Below, in pieces: positions 1 to 7,642 of a DNA stretch of 25,814 nucleotides. The notes below the pieces were generated by a model that was given only the letters and a program-made list of their open reading frames with translations, had not been told where the DNA came from and did not search any database. This DNA is from DATFGK01 sp046712825. Lineage in GTDB: Bacteria > Actinomycetota > AC-67. Location: contig JBKKCR010000200.1 in assembly GCA_046712825.1 (NCBI GenBank), forward strand, positions 1 to 25,814, in the 5' to 3' direction. How positions within the stretch are numbered: the first letter of the stretch is position 1; every line of letters begins with the position of its first letter. The translations under genes and the position numbers were made by a program.

Positions 1-2217
1 CGGGTCACTCCTCAGGTCAAGGCGCACATGTCGGTGCTGCTGGGGCTGTTGGTGCTCTTGAAGGCGTGGGGATACCGCCTCGACCAGCTCGAGCTCGTGT
101 ACTCGGCGAGGGGGCAGGTGACCGGCGCTTCGTACACCGATGTCAACGCGCAACTGCCGGCGTTGAAGCTGATGGTGATCATCGCGATCGTCGCCGGAGT
201 CCTGTTCCTGATTAACATCCGGCTCCGCGGCTGGATCCTGCCCGCGGCAGCGGTCGGGATCCTCGGACTCACTTCGATCCTCGTAGGCGGCATCTATCCG
301 GCGTTCGTGCAGCGGTTCCGGGTCACGCCGAACGAGCTGGTCCGGGAGCAGAAATACATCGGCTACAACATCGAACATACTCGCGCGGCGTTCGGTCTCG
401 ACGATTCTAAAGTCACCGTCAAAGAGTTCGCGGCGCTCGACGGCCTCGACGCGGCCGCGATCCGGCGCAACGCCGACACGGTGGAGAACATCCGGCTCTG
501 GGACCCCACCGTCCTAGAGACGACCTACACGCAGCTGCAGCGGATCACGTCCTATTACGAGTTCATCGACGTCGATGTGGATCGTTACAACTTCGCCGGA
601 CGCTCCCGACAGGTGATGCTGGCGGCGCGGGAGATCGCGCAGCAGGGCCTGCGTCCCGAGGCGCGCACGTGGCTGAACTCTCACCTCGTCTACACGCACG
701 GGTTCGGGGTTGTCGCCAGCCGCGTCGACCGCGTCACCGGCGAGGGCACGCCGGACTTCATCATCAAAGACATCCCAGGAACCCCGGCCCCGGGTTTGCC
801 GCAGATCACGGAACCGCGGATCTATTTCGGAGAGAGCGAAGACACGCCCTTCGTCATCGTGCGATCCGAGCAACAGGAGCTCGACTACCCGCTTGGTGAG
901 TCGATCCAGTCGACGAGCTATACAGGGAAAGGCGGGACCCAGCTCAGCGGGATAATGCAACGCGCCGCGTTCGCGTGGCGGTTCCGCGACTTTAACCTGC
1001 TCATCTCAGGCGCGATCAAGCCCGACTCGCGGATCATCTTCCGCCGGACGGTGGCGGAGCGGCTCGCGCAGACGGCTCCGTTCTTGAAGCTCGATCACGA
1101 TCCGTACATCGCCATCGTGAACGGACGGCTAACGTGGATCCAGGACGGATACACGACGACGGATATGTATCCCTACTCCGAGCGGATCGACCTCGCCGAA
1201 TCCACCGGCGGCGGAGCGCACCTCTCCGGGCGTGCCAACTACATCCGGAACTCGGTGAAAGCCACCGTCGACGCTATGGACGGAACGATCACGCTCTACG
1301 TCGTCGACGAGACCGATCCGATCATCCGAGCCTGGCGCCGCGTGTTCCCCGACATCTTCAAGCCCGCCTCGGCGGTCTCCGACGCGCTGAGATCGCACTT
1401 CCGTTACCCCGAGGATCTGTTCGCCGTCCAGGCGGACCGGTACACGACATACCACATAACGACCCCATCCGAGTTCTACGCGAAGGAAGACGCGTGGCGG
1501 GTCCCGGGTGACCCAACGAAGGTGGGGGAGAAGTTCCCGCCCTACTACGTGATCATGCGGCTGCCCGACGAGAACAAGCCGGCGTTCATCCTGATGACGC
1601 CGTTCAGCCCGTTCACGCCGAGCGGACAGCGTCCGAGGCAGAACATGTCCGCCTGGCTCGCCGCGCGCTCGGATCCGGAGAATTACGGCCAGCTGATCTC
1701 GTTCGAGATGCCGCGGACGAAGCTCGTCTTCGGACCCGAGCAGGTGTACGCCCGGATCAACCAGGATCCGGCGGTCTCGGCGCAGTTGTCCCTTTGGGAT
1801 CGAGCCGGCTCGAACGTGATCCATGGCAACCTGCTCGTCATCCCGATCGAGGAGTCGTTCCTGTACGTCGAGCCGCTGTATCTCCAGGCCGCGAGCGGCG
1901 CGCTGCCCGAGCTGAAGCGAGTGGTCGTGGTCGCGGGTGAGACGGTGCGGATGGGGGAGACGCTCGACCAAGCGATCAAGGCCGTCTTCGGTCAAGGGCT
2001 CCCCGCCCCGGTGGAAGGGGTCCCCTCGCCGGGAGCGCCGACGGGCAACGTGAATGCGTTGATCGCCGAAGCGATCCAGCACTTCGCCGCGGCCGATCAA
2101 GCGCTGCGGGCCGGGGATCTGGCGACCTACGATCGGGAGATCGACGCGGCGCGGGCCGCGATCGAGCAAGCCAACCGGCAGACGAACCCGTCGCCCTCGC
2201 CCAGTCCTACGTCGTAG
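1..2217 (+). CDS. UPF0182 family large membrane protein, 5' truncated
   Basis: The reading frame is open from base 1, so the gene starts upstream of the window and about 738 C-terminal residues are visible. Family proteins are usually 850-1000 residues with an N-terminal block of membrane helices; here only the last helices remain (about residues 11-25, 58-75 and 82-100). A long extracytoplasmic domain follows. Phrases such as ASYTDVNAQLPALK, GGIYPAFVQRF and NEIE-type helices around residue 120 are typical of UPF0182. The C-terminus is a Pro/Ser-rich tail (SPSPSPTS), possibly wall-spanning. An alanine-rich helical stretch near residues 690-725 precedes the tail. The family is widespread in Actinobacteria and its biochemical role is unknown. 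The stop lies 46 nt before the initiator tRNA. Family assignment is confident; function is not. Confidence 0.93.
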   Translation, partial: RVTPQVKAHMSVLLGLLVLLKAWGYRLDQLELVYSARGQVTGASYTDVNAQLPALKLMVIIAIVAGVLFLINIRLRGWILPAAAVGILGLTSILVGGIYPAFVQRFRVTPNELVREQKYIGYNIEHTRAAFGLDDSKVTVKEFAALDGLDAAAIRRNADTVENIRLWDPTVLETTYTQLQRITSYYEFIDVDVDRYNFAGRSRQVMLAAREIAQQGLRPEARTWLNSHLVYTHGFGVVASRVDRVTGEGTPDFIIKDIPGTPAPGLPQITEPRIYFGESEDTPFVIVRSEQQELDYPLGESIQSTSYTGKGGTQLSGIMQRAAFAWRFRDFNLLISGAIKPDSRIIFRRTVAERLAQTAPFLKLDHDPYIAIVNGRLTWIQDGYTTTDMYPYSERIDLAESTGGGAHLSGRANYIRNSVKATVDAMDGTITLYVVDETDPIIRAWRRVFPDIFKPASAVSDALRSHFRYPEDLFAVQADRYTTYHITTPSEFYAKEDAWRVPGDPTKVGEKFPPYYVIMRLPDENKPAFILMTPFSPFTPSGQRPRQNMSAWLAARSDPENYGQLISFEMPRTKLVFGPEQVYARINQDPAVSAQLSLWDRAGSNVIHGNLLVIPIEESFLYVEPLYLQAASGALPELKRVVVVAGETVRMGETLDQAIKAVFGQGLPAPVEGVPSPGAPTGNVNALIAEAIQHFAAADQALRAGDLATYDREIDAARAAIEQANRQTNPSPSPSPTS

Positions 2218-2246
2218 CGAACGAAGCGCTCCCACCTGCTTGTTGG

Positions 2247-2252
2247 TAAGGT
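2247..2252 (+). promoter_or_regulatory. possible -10 box for tRNA-fMet
   Basis: TAAGGT fits the actinobacterial TANNNT pattern and lies 11 nt before the first base of the mature tRNA, leaving room for a short 5' leader. No clear -35 is seen at 16-18 nt upstream. This is a pattern call only. Confidence 0.35.
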
Positions 2253-2263
2253 GTGCGCCGCGA

Positions 2264-2337
2264 CGCGGGGTGGAGCAGTCCGGTAGCTCGCTGGGCTCAT
2301 AACCCAGAGGTCGCAGGTTCAAATCCTGCCCCCGCTA
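2264..2337 (+). tRNA. tRNA-fMet (initiator, anticodon CAT)
   Basis: A complete cloverleaf can be drawn: acceptor CGCGGGG with CCCCGCT, D arm with GGTAGCTC, anticodon arm CTGGG-CTCATAA-CCCAG, and T arm GCAGG-TTCAAAT-CCTGC. Three consecutive G-C pairs at the base of the anticodon stem and an unpaired C1/U72 at the acceptor end are the two hallmarks of an initiator tRNA. The mature 3' CCA is not encoded (the sequence after A73 is CAA), so it must be added enzymatically. It stands alone, followed 7 nt later by a strong hairpin. Confidence 0.97.
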
Positions 2338-2344
2338 CAAGAGT

Positions 2345-2372
2345 CAGAAGCCGTCCCGAGGGACGGCTTCTG
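2345..2372 (+). terminator. intrinsic-type terminator after tRNA-fMet
   Basis: A perfect 12-bp stem (CAGAAGCCGTCC with GGACGGCTTCTG) closes a CGAG tetraloop. The following bases (cagttccc) are a poor U-tract, as is common in high-GC actinobacteria. It lies between the tRNA and the convergent glycosidase gene, so it may serve both strands. Confidence 0.8.
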
Positions 2373-2394
2373 CAGTTCCCGGCGACATCGACGA

Positions 2395-3807
2395 TCAGGC
2401 AGCGAATCTGGCGGCCTGCTCGGCGGTCTGTTGCAGCGCGAGACCGCCGTGCCCGACGCTCGGCTCGATGTAGGTTCCTTCGAACCATTCGTTCCACGAC
2501 GTGATCAGCACCCAATCGGGCTGTCCCGCGATCGCTGCATCCCACGTCGCGACGTACCGCTCGCCCGCGGCACCGCGGGGCACGATCGGATTAAGGGTCC
2601 CGTTCGCCTTCGTGTCGTTATAGCCCGGCGACACCGTGGCCACGGTCAGATGCGGCCCGGTCGGATCGGCGGTCGCCAGCAGCCGCGCGTCGAGCATCGT
2701 GTCGCGGTTGTACTGGGTCAGCTCGGCCTGACTCTTGAAATTCGGGTTGTAGATGTGGGTGCCCCACTCGACGGCGGCGTAGGTCGATTTCAGTGCGGCG
2801 TCACCCACGAGCTTCACCGGCGTACCTTGATTCTTGAGCGCGGTGAGAACGTTCGACCAGCCCATTGGGCTGAGCCTCCACATCTGGAAGACGAACATGA
2901 CCGGCACGTCGCCCGAGCGCAACAAGGCCGGGCTGCTCGCGCGCTGCAGTGCGTCGGTGATCCAGTCCAACACGATCGACGGGTCCGCTTTCCCCGTGGT
3001 GTCGCCGGGCGCGTGCGCCTCTACCATCTCGATGTACGGGACGACGTAGCCGCTCGTCGCCTCGGCCGCTTGGCGCGCGAGATCGAAGCGCCAACCGGAG
3101 AACTCCTCGCCTGCCCACGAGACGACGAACCCGTCGATCCCCGACGCGCGAGCCTGCTGCGTCATGGAAAGGACCCCTGGGTAGGCCATCGTGTCCCGCT
3201 CATCGAGCGGACGGTCGGCGAGCTTCGCGCCGCCGTAGTTCCCGGGTCCGAACCATGGGTAGTACGCGGCGAGGACCAGCGGGCGCGCATCAACGTGCGT
3301 CAACAGCGGGTCGCTCGGCCCGAAGAAAGCCAGGCGGGTCTTGGAGACGATGCTCGTGTAGAGGTTCGACCCGGGCGTGCCGCTGCTCGGCTTCGGCAGC
3401 TGGTTGTGGACGTACGCCGCTTGAAAGGAGGCATACGAGGTGTTCCGGATGTCGGCGATCGTTGCCCCGGCGTACCCCTTGCGAACCGAAACGTTGATCG
3501 TCGCGGCGCCGGCCGTCTCTTCGAAGACGGAGCGAATCGTGACGGTTCGTAACTTACCGGCGGGCGAATTGAGAACCCATCCATTTGCGAGCGAGGTGAG
3601 CTTCACGTCTGAGGGCACCGAAACCACGCGCTGAGCGGCGATCCGTCCGGGAGAAAGCAACACCTGCGTCCATGCGGAGGTGGTCGTGATGCTGACCTCG
3701 AGGCGTGCGATCGTGGGCACTGCCGGGGCAGGCGCCCCATCTGCCGGCAGCGCGGCAAATGATCCGATCAGGAACGCGACGAATAGCAGTTTCGATCGAC
3801 TCGGCAT
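2395..3807 (-). CDS. secreted GH99-like glycoside hydrolase
   Basis: This 470-residue protein begins with a Sec signal peptide (MPSRSKLLFVAFL, cleavage near residues 23-26, ADGA). A beta-rich N-terminal region of about 130 residues follows, then a (beta/alpha)8-type domain with motifs of glycoside hydrolase family 99 and the related WbsX-like proteins: AAYYPWFG near residue 183, GIDGFVVSW, and a C-terminal TSWNEWFEGTYIEPS. In GH99 endo-mannosidases the two active-site glutamates sit in the NEWxE motif, and both are kept here. It probably cleaves an extracellular mannose-type glycan, though the exact substrate cannot be read from sequence. The frame is open to 3945, but ATG 3807 is chosen because it gives the signal peptide at the N-terminus and has a G-rich stretch upstream. 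It is tail-to-tail with the tRNA unit. Confidence 0.85.
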   Translation of the reverse strand: MPSRSKLLFVAFLIGSFAALPADGAPAPAVPTIARLEVSITTTSAWTQVLLSPGRIAAQRVVSVPSDVKLTSLANGWVLNSPAGKLRTVTIRSVFEETAGAATINVSVRKGYAGATIADIRNTSYASFQAAYVHNQLPKPSSGTPGSNLYTSIVSKTRLAFFGPSDPLLTHVDARPLVLAAYYPWFGPGNYGGAKLADRPLDERDTMAYPGVLSMTQQARASGIDGFVVSWAGEEFSGWRFDLARQAAEATSGYVVPYIEMVEAHAPGDTTGKADPSIVLDWITDALQRASSPALLRSGDVPVMFVFQMWRLSPMGWSNVLTALKNQGTPVKLVGDAALKSTYAAVEWGTHIYNPNFKSQAELTQYNRDTMLDARLLATADPTGPHLTVATVSPGYNDTKANGTLNPIVPRGAAGERYVATWDAAIAGQPDWVLITSWNEWFEGTYIEPSVGHGGLALQQTAEQAARFAA

Positions 3808-3881
3808 GAAGAGAACCCCCGCACTGGATGTAGTCCTGATATCGACCCGGTGACCGATCTTCTTGAGAAGCGCCGGCCGGC

Positions 3882-4256
3882 TCAGCGGTGGTTCGAGAGC
3901 TCGATCGACCAGCGCCAGGCGCTGTGGTCGTCGGCGTTCCACCACGCGGTGAGGATGCCGACCTCGCCGCCCGGGAGGATCACCGGCAGTCCGAGGTCCG
4001 CTTTGCCCGGCCAGATCTGTTCACGGGAAACGCCCGACGGGCCGATCGTCAGACGCGCCATCGGCGTCGGTTCTGAGGCTTCCAAACCGGAGCCCCGCCC
4101 GATCAGCTCACCAGACTCGTCGTGGACCTCGACGTCGAGCCGGGACGGAGCGGAATGAACCAGGACGCGGTCCGAAGCCTCCATGCGAGCACGAGCAAAC
4201 TCGAGGCCCGTCGAGCCTCCGTCGGGGGAGCGGATCTCCCAGATCTGGACGGCCAC
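3882..4256 (-). CDS. conserved small protein of unknown function
   Basis: A 124-residue protein with balanced composition, unlike the Arg/Pro-rich shadow frames. It reads as mostly beta strands (VAVQIWEIRSP, ARLTIGPSG, GEVGILTAWWNADDHSAWRW). The end is rich in Trp and His. There is no signal peptide or membrane segment. GTG 4256 is chosen because GGAAGG lies about 8 nt upstream; the frame continues upstream, but there it runs antiparallel through the M23 gene as Arg-rich junk. It starts 50 nt downstream of the M23 peptidase stop in the same direction, so the two are probably co-transcribed, and it precedes the glycosidase gene by 74 nt. I do not recognise a named family. That it is a gene is fairly secure; its role is unknown. 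Confidence 0.65.
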   Translation of the reverse strand: MAVQIWEIRSPDGGSTGLEFARARMEASDRVLVHSAPSRLDVEVHDESGELIGRGSGLEASEPTPMARLTIGPSGVSREQIWPGKADLGLPVILPGGEVGILTAWWNADDHSAWRWSIELSNHR

Positions 4257-4306
4257 GGCTGGAGCCTTCCCGCGGAAGGGCGCCCGGCAAACGCTCGAGG
4301 GGGCGG

Positions 4307-5269
4307 CTAGCAGGCGGCGGAGAGGATCCGGTACGGATTCGACGGACCGCCGCCGCGGGGGTGGTACTCGAAGTGCAGGTGCGGGCCGTAGCACCGGCCG
4401 GTACAACCCACCTTTCCGATGAGCTGACCCGCCGAGACATGCTGGCCGACCGAGACGTACTCGGCGCCGAGGTGGGCGTACCACCACTCGTTGCCGATCG
4501 CGTCGCGGAGGACGATGCCGACGCCGATCCACGATCCGTACGGGGTCGCCACGACCTTGGACGGCAGTACCGCCACGGTGCCCTGGCCGTAATCCGCCTG
4601 GATATCGTCGCCCGTGTGTGGACCGCCCGGCCGCGGGTCTCCGTAATTGTCCAACACGTATCGCGGGCCGGCGACAGGGCAGCGGAACCCGTTGGGCGCA
4701 CGCGACAGGCGGGACCCGCCGCCGAGCGAGACCAGAAGGTTCTGCAGACTCTGAAGCTCGCGGAGGTTCGCGAGGAGGTCGTTGCGGCGCGCCAAAAGCG
4801 CCTTCTGCGCCGTCGTCGCGAGCTGTACTGCCGCAGCGAGTTCGGCCGACTCGGTCTTGGCCCGGCGCCGCAGTGCCGTCAGCTCCTCGAGCATGCCCGC
4901 CTCGCGGAAGCGGATCTGCTCGAGGTAGGAGGCGCGCTCCACGAACTCGTCGAGATCCTCCGCGCCGAGCATCGTTTCGATCATGGAACCGTTGCCGAGG
5001 GTGTACATCGAGGCGGCGCGGCCGGCGAACGCCTGACGCAGGAACAGCTGGCGGGCCTCGGCGGTTGCGAGTGCCTTGCGGTGACGATCGGCCGCAGCCG
5101 TTGCCGCATGCGTCTCACGCTCGGAGGTCTTGAGCTGGGCGCCGAGCTTGTCGAGGGACTTTCGCACGCCCTCGATCCGGGCGGATACCTGCGCCGGAGA
5201 GGTTTGTGCCGCCGCGGCGACCGTGGGGTCACCCAGCAAGACCGCCGCCATCGCGACGGCCGAGATCAA
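4307..5269 (-). CDS. exported coiled-coil M23 family metallopeptidase (EnvC/NlpD-like layout)
   Basis: About 320 residues in three parts: a hydrophobic export segment (ISAVAMAAVLL, ending AAAAQ), a long heptad-rich coiled coil (about residues 25-185), and a C-terminal peptidase_M23 domain. The zinc-site motifs are present: HTGDD near residue 218 and PHLHFEYH near residue 298, plus WWYAHLG. M23 enzymes cut peptidoglycan cross-bridges or stem peptides; the coiled coil is typical of proteins recruited to the division machinery. The start used is TTG 5269, with GAGG 6 nt upstream. A CTG further upstream would add the basic segment LKRLRLV, which would make a better signal peptide, so the true start may be slightly upstream. 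It is divergent from the DUF3179 gene. Confidence 0.9.
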   Translation of the reverse strand: MISAVAMAAVLLGDPTVAAAAQTSPAQVSARIEGVRKSLDKLGAQLKTSERETHAATAAADRHRKALATAEARQLFLRQAFAGRAASMYTLGNGSMIETMLGAEDLDEFVERASYLEQIRFREAGMLEELTALRRRAKTESAELAAAVQLATTAQKALLARRNDLLANLRELQSLQNLLVSLGGGSRLSRAPNGFRCPVAGPRYVLDNYGDPRPGGPHTGDDIQADYGQGTVAVLPSKVVATPYGSWIGVGIVLRDAIGNEWWYAHLGAEYVSVGQHVSAGQLIGKVGCTGRCYGPHLHFEYHPRGGGPSNPYRILSAAC

Positions 5270-5449
5270 GACGAGCCTCAGCCTTTTCAGTTGCCCACCT
5301 TCCCGGTGCGGACGACCAGATGATTCGCCCCCCCACGAGCGCCGACCAGTCGAGCCTTCGGTCGACCCCCGACCCGGCCGGGGGGATGGGCTAACGGTCG
5401 GTAAGGCTGCCAGCCGAGCCCGGGGGAGTCAAACCCGACGGATGAGTCA

Positions 5450-5467
5450 CCTGACGCGCGCGTCAGG
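5450..5467. promoter_or_regulatory. 18-bp perfect palindrome between divergent genes
   Basis: CCTGACGCG followed directly by CGCGTCAGG is a perfect palindrome with no spacer, flanked by GTCA and, after 3 nt, TGAC. It lies in the 254-nt region between the M23 start (5269) and the DUF3179 start (5524), where both promoters should be. This makes it a candidate operator for a dimeric regulator. No regulator is assigned. The rest of this intergenic stretch is GC-rich with no recognised element. Confidence 0.4.
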
Positions 5468-5523
5468 TCGTGACGAGTGGGCCTGAGGAATCTCTGAACG
5501 GCCCTCGCCGTTGCAACGAAGTC

Positions 5524-6627
5524 GTGAAGGGACGGTTGGTGGCGGTCGTGTCGGCTCTCGCGGTGGGGTTCACCGGATGCTCGGGCGTTCGCGAAACGCT
5601 GCGCGCCCGCCCGGGGCCCGCCCCTACCGTCTTCGACGCGACAGAGCTCGTCGACGTGCTCGCGCCGGATACCGTTCCGGCCATCAACCGTCCGGCCTTC
5701 GAGGCGCCCGACGACGCGGCCACCCACTTGCAGCCGGAGGTGCCGGTCGCCGTGCTCGAGGTCGCGGGCGAGGTGCGCGCGTACCCGCTCGCGATCCTCG
5801 TCTGGCACGAGGTCGTGAACGACTCGGTCGGCGGCGTGCCGGTTGCCGTCACCTACGCGCCGCTTTCCGGCGGCGTTCAGGCGTTCCGACGCACCGTAGC
5901 CGGGCGGGTGCTGAGCTTCGGAGTGTCGGGGAAGCTCTACCGTGCGAACCTCGTCATGTACGACCGGGCGACACGTTCGCTCTGGCCGCAGCTCCAGGGG
6001 GAAGCGGTTCTGGGGCCACTCCGCGGCGCGTCGTTGCAGCGCCTGCCGATCCAGATCGCTTCATTCGAATACTTCCGAGGCTCCTACCCGAACGGCCAGG
6101 TTCTGTCGGCTGCTACCGGCGCGGCACGCGTGTACGGCGCCACTCCTTACGCGGGCTACGACTCCCGGCGGACGCCGTCGGACGCCTTCTTCGCCCCGGC
6201 ACCGGACCGACGGCTCGGTGCCATGGAGCGGGTCGTCGGCGTGCGGACGCCGTCCGGTTCGCGCGCGTATCGGTTCGCGACGTTGCGCACGGCCGGGGTG
6301 ATCTACAACCGGATCGGTGGGCAGGAGGTCGTCATCCTCTGGCGGGCGGGCACCCGGTCGGCGCTCGACACGCCGCTGATCGCCGACGGCCGGGACATCG
6401 GTTCGGCCGGCGTCTTCGTTCCCGTCGTGGATGGGAGGCGCTTAGACCTGTCCCAGGTTCCCGGCGGGTTCCGCGATCGGCAGAGTGGGAGCACATGGTC
6501 GGTTCTGGGTGTCGCCCTGAGCGGACCTATGACGGGGAAGCGCTTCGTCCGTGTCGAGCACGTAGACGCCTTCTGGTTCGCGTGGGCAGCGTTCGTGCCA
6601 ACCACCGAGGTTTTCGGGTCTTCATGA
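5524..6627 (+). CDS. DUF3179 domain lipoprotein
   Basis: A 367-residue protein. From GTG 5524 it begins VKGRLVAVVSALAVGFTGC, a lipoprotein signal peptide with the lipid-modified Cys at residue 19. An in-frame GTG at 5470 would bury this signal in the chain, so 5524 is preferred despite a weak ribosome site. The rest matches DUF3179: YPLAILVWHEVVND, VPVAVTYAPLSG, FGVSGKLYRANLVMYDRATRSLWPQ, and a C-terminal HVDAFWFAWAAFVP. In many DUF3179 proteins the central motif reads PLCG; here it is PLSG, so a potentially metal- or thiol-related cysteine is absent. Function of the family is unknown. Its TGA overlaps an ATG in the sigma-factor frame (ATGA), suggesting translational coupling. Confidence 0.88.
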   Translation: MKGRLVAVVSALAVGFTGCSGVRETLRARPGPAPTVFDATELVDVLAPDTVPAINRPAFEAPDDAATHLQPEVPVAVLEVAGEVRAYPLAILVWHEVVNDSVGGVPVAVTYAPLSGGVQAFRRTVAGRVLSFGVSGKLYRANLVMYDRATRSLWPQLQGEAVLGPLRGASLQRLPIQIASFEYFRGSYPNGQVLSAATGAARVYGATPYAGYDSRRTPSDAFFAPAPDRRLGAMERVVGVRTPSGSRAYRFATLRTAGVIYNRIGGQEVVILWRAGTRSALDTPLIADGRDIGSAGVFVPVVDGRRLDLSQVPGGFRDRQSGSTWSVLGVALSGPMTGKRFVRVEHVDAFWFAWAAFVPTTEVFGSS

Positions 6628-6695
6628 GCGTTGCCTGCCTGGTTCGCATAGGCTCTGAAGCCGGGCCCGGAGTGGGGCCGGTGGAGGAAGTCCTG

Positions 6696-7307
6696 GTGGC
6701 GAAAGAGTCTCTCGAAGAACGCCAGGAGCGCTTCGAGGCTGAGGCGCTGCCGCTGCTCGACGGCATGTACGGGGCGGCCCTGCGCCTGACGCGCAACCCG
6801 GCCGACGCTGAGGACCTCCTCCAGGAAACCTTTACGAGAGCCTTCTCCGCGTACGACTCCTTCCAGCCCGGAACCAACCTCAAGGCCTGGCTATATCGGA
6901 TCATGATGAACACCTACATCTCTTCGTACCGGAAGGCGAAGCGCTCCCCGCAGACGGTTCCGACCGACGACATCGAGCCCTTCTCGTACGTCCGATCGAT
7001 CGCCGAGGACGGAGGGAAGACCCCGGAAACCGAGGTCCTGGAGCGGATCCCCGACGAAGAGGTGAAGGCCGCGCTCGAGGAGCTGCCCGAGCAGTTCCGG
7101 ATGGCGGTGTTGCTCGCCGATGTCGAGGGTTTCTCGTACAAGGAGATCGCCGACATCACCGACACCTCGATCGGAACGGTTATGTCGCGGCTGCACCGGG
7201 GCAGGAAAGCGTTGCAGAAGGCGTTGTGGTCTTATGCCCGCGAACGCGGGCTCGTAGAAGAGGACAAACCGTGGGCCACTCCGAGACGGACTGCCGGGCG
7301 GTCCTAG
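6696..7307 (+). CDS. sigR: ECF sigma factor, SigR/SigH-like
   Basis: A 203-residue sigma-70 family factor. Sigma-2 is near residues 15-85 (ALRLTRNPADAEDLLQETFTRAF, then FQPGTNLKAWLYRIMMNTYIS) and sigma-4 near residues 130-185 (LPEQFRMAVLLADVEGFSYKEIAD, then TSIGTVMSRLHRGRKAL). This wording and the adjacent RsrA-like gene match the actinobacterial SigR group, which controls thioredoxin and thiol stress genes. GTG 6696 is chosen because GGAGG lies 8 nt upstream. The frame also contains ATG 6624, overlapping the DUF3179 stop, which would add 24 residues. Streptomyces SigR also has a longer form from an upstream start, so the second start may be real. The 3' end overlaps the anti-sigma gene by 37 nt. 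Confidence 0.92.
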   Translation: MAKESLEERQERFEAEALPLLDGMYGAALRLTRNPADAEDLLQETFTRAFSAYDSFQPGTNLKAWLYRIMMNTYISSYRKAKRSPQTVPTDDIEPFSYVRSIAEDGGKTPETEVLERIPDEEVKAALEELPEQFRMAVLLADVEGFSYKEIADITDTSIGTVMSRLHRGRKALQKALWSYARERGLVEEDKPWATPRRTAGRS

Positions 7308-7519
7308 AAAGCCTGTACCTCTATCTCGACGGCGAGATCGCCGCCGAGGAAGTAACCGTCATCCAGATCCATCTGGAGGACTGCAACGGCTGTCTGCACC
7401 GCTACGACGTCGAGCGCGACTTCAAGGAGCTCGTCCACCGGAAGTGCCGCGAGGGTTCCATGCCGTCGAGCCTCGTCGATCGCATCCGCGCGAACATCCG
7501 AGCCGCGCTCGACGGATAG
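7271..7519 (+). CDS. rsrA: zinc-binding anti-sigma factor, RsrA-like
   Basis: An 82-residue protein with the ZAS signature HxxxCxxC (HLEDCNGC, about residues 34-41), an earlier Cys near residue 8 and a Cys within HRKCREG. In RsrA the His/Cys ligands hold zinc and form disulfides on oxidation, releasing the sigma factor. The short length and the N-terminal CRAVLESLYLYLDGEI match the mycothiol-system anti-sigma family. GTG 7271 lies inside the end of the sigma gene, so the two are translationally coupled, giving stoichiometric control. Whether this organism makes mycothiol cannot be seen here. Confidence 0.9.
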   Translation: MGHSETDCRAVLESLYLYLDGEIAAEEVTVIQIHLEDCNGCLHRYDVERDFKELVHRKCREGSMPSSLVDRIRANIRAALDG

Positions 7520-7556
7520 CTCGCCAGGCACAGTCCGTGCCCGATGTTCACGCTCC

Positions 7557-7583
7557 GTGTCCAGAATCAGCCGATTCGGACAC
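7557..7583 (+). terminator. hairpin downstream of sigR-rsrA
   Basis: GTGTCC and GAATC pair with GATTC and GGACAC, leaving one bulged A and an AGCC loop: 11 bp in total, 38 nt after the rsrA stop. It has no T-run, so termination would be of the U-less type often assumed for actinobacteria. A smaller hairpin (GGCAC-AGTCC-GTGCC, 7527-7541) sits just before it. Confidence 0.5.
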
Positions 7584-7614
7584 TGAAGCGAATTAAATCC
7601 GCGGTTCCCACGAT

Positions 7615-7642
7615 TTATCCGGCCTGTCCCAAGACCTAATCT
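7615..7642 (+). promoter_or_regulatory. candidate promoter for the first 24-codon gene
   Basis: TTATCC, a 16-nt spacer and TAATCT make the best -35/-10 pair between rsrA and the small gene at 7890. A start of transcription near 7649 would leave a leader of about 240 nt. This is a pattern call without experimental support. Confidence 0.35.

Noticed and set aside
1129..2322. 397-codon minus-strand frame
   Set aside because: Antisense to the UPF0182 gene, extremely Arg/Gly/Asp-rich with no domain features; a GC-rich shadow that even runs through the tRNA.
4361..5323. 320-codon plus-strand frame
   Set aside because: Antisense shadow of the M23 peptidase gene, whose zinc motifs and coiled coil are unmistakable.
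5290..5523. Possible c-di-AMP (ydaO) riboswitch upstream of the M23 peptidase
   Set aside because: Such riboswitches often precede wall hydrolase genes, but the required conserved core segments could not be found on the minus strand.
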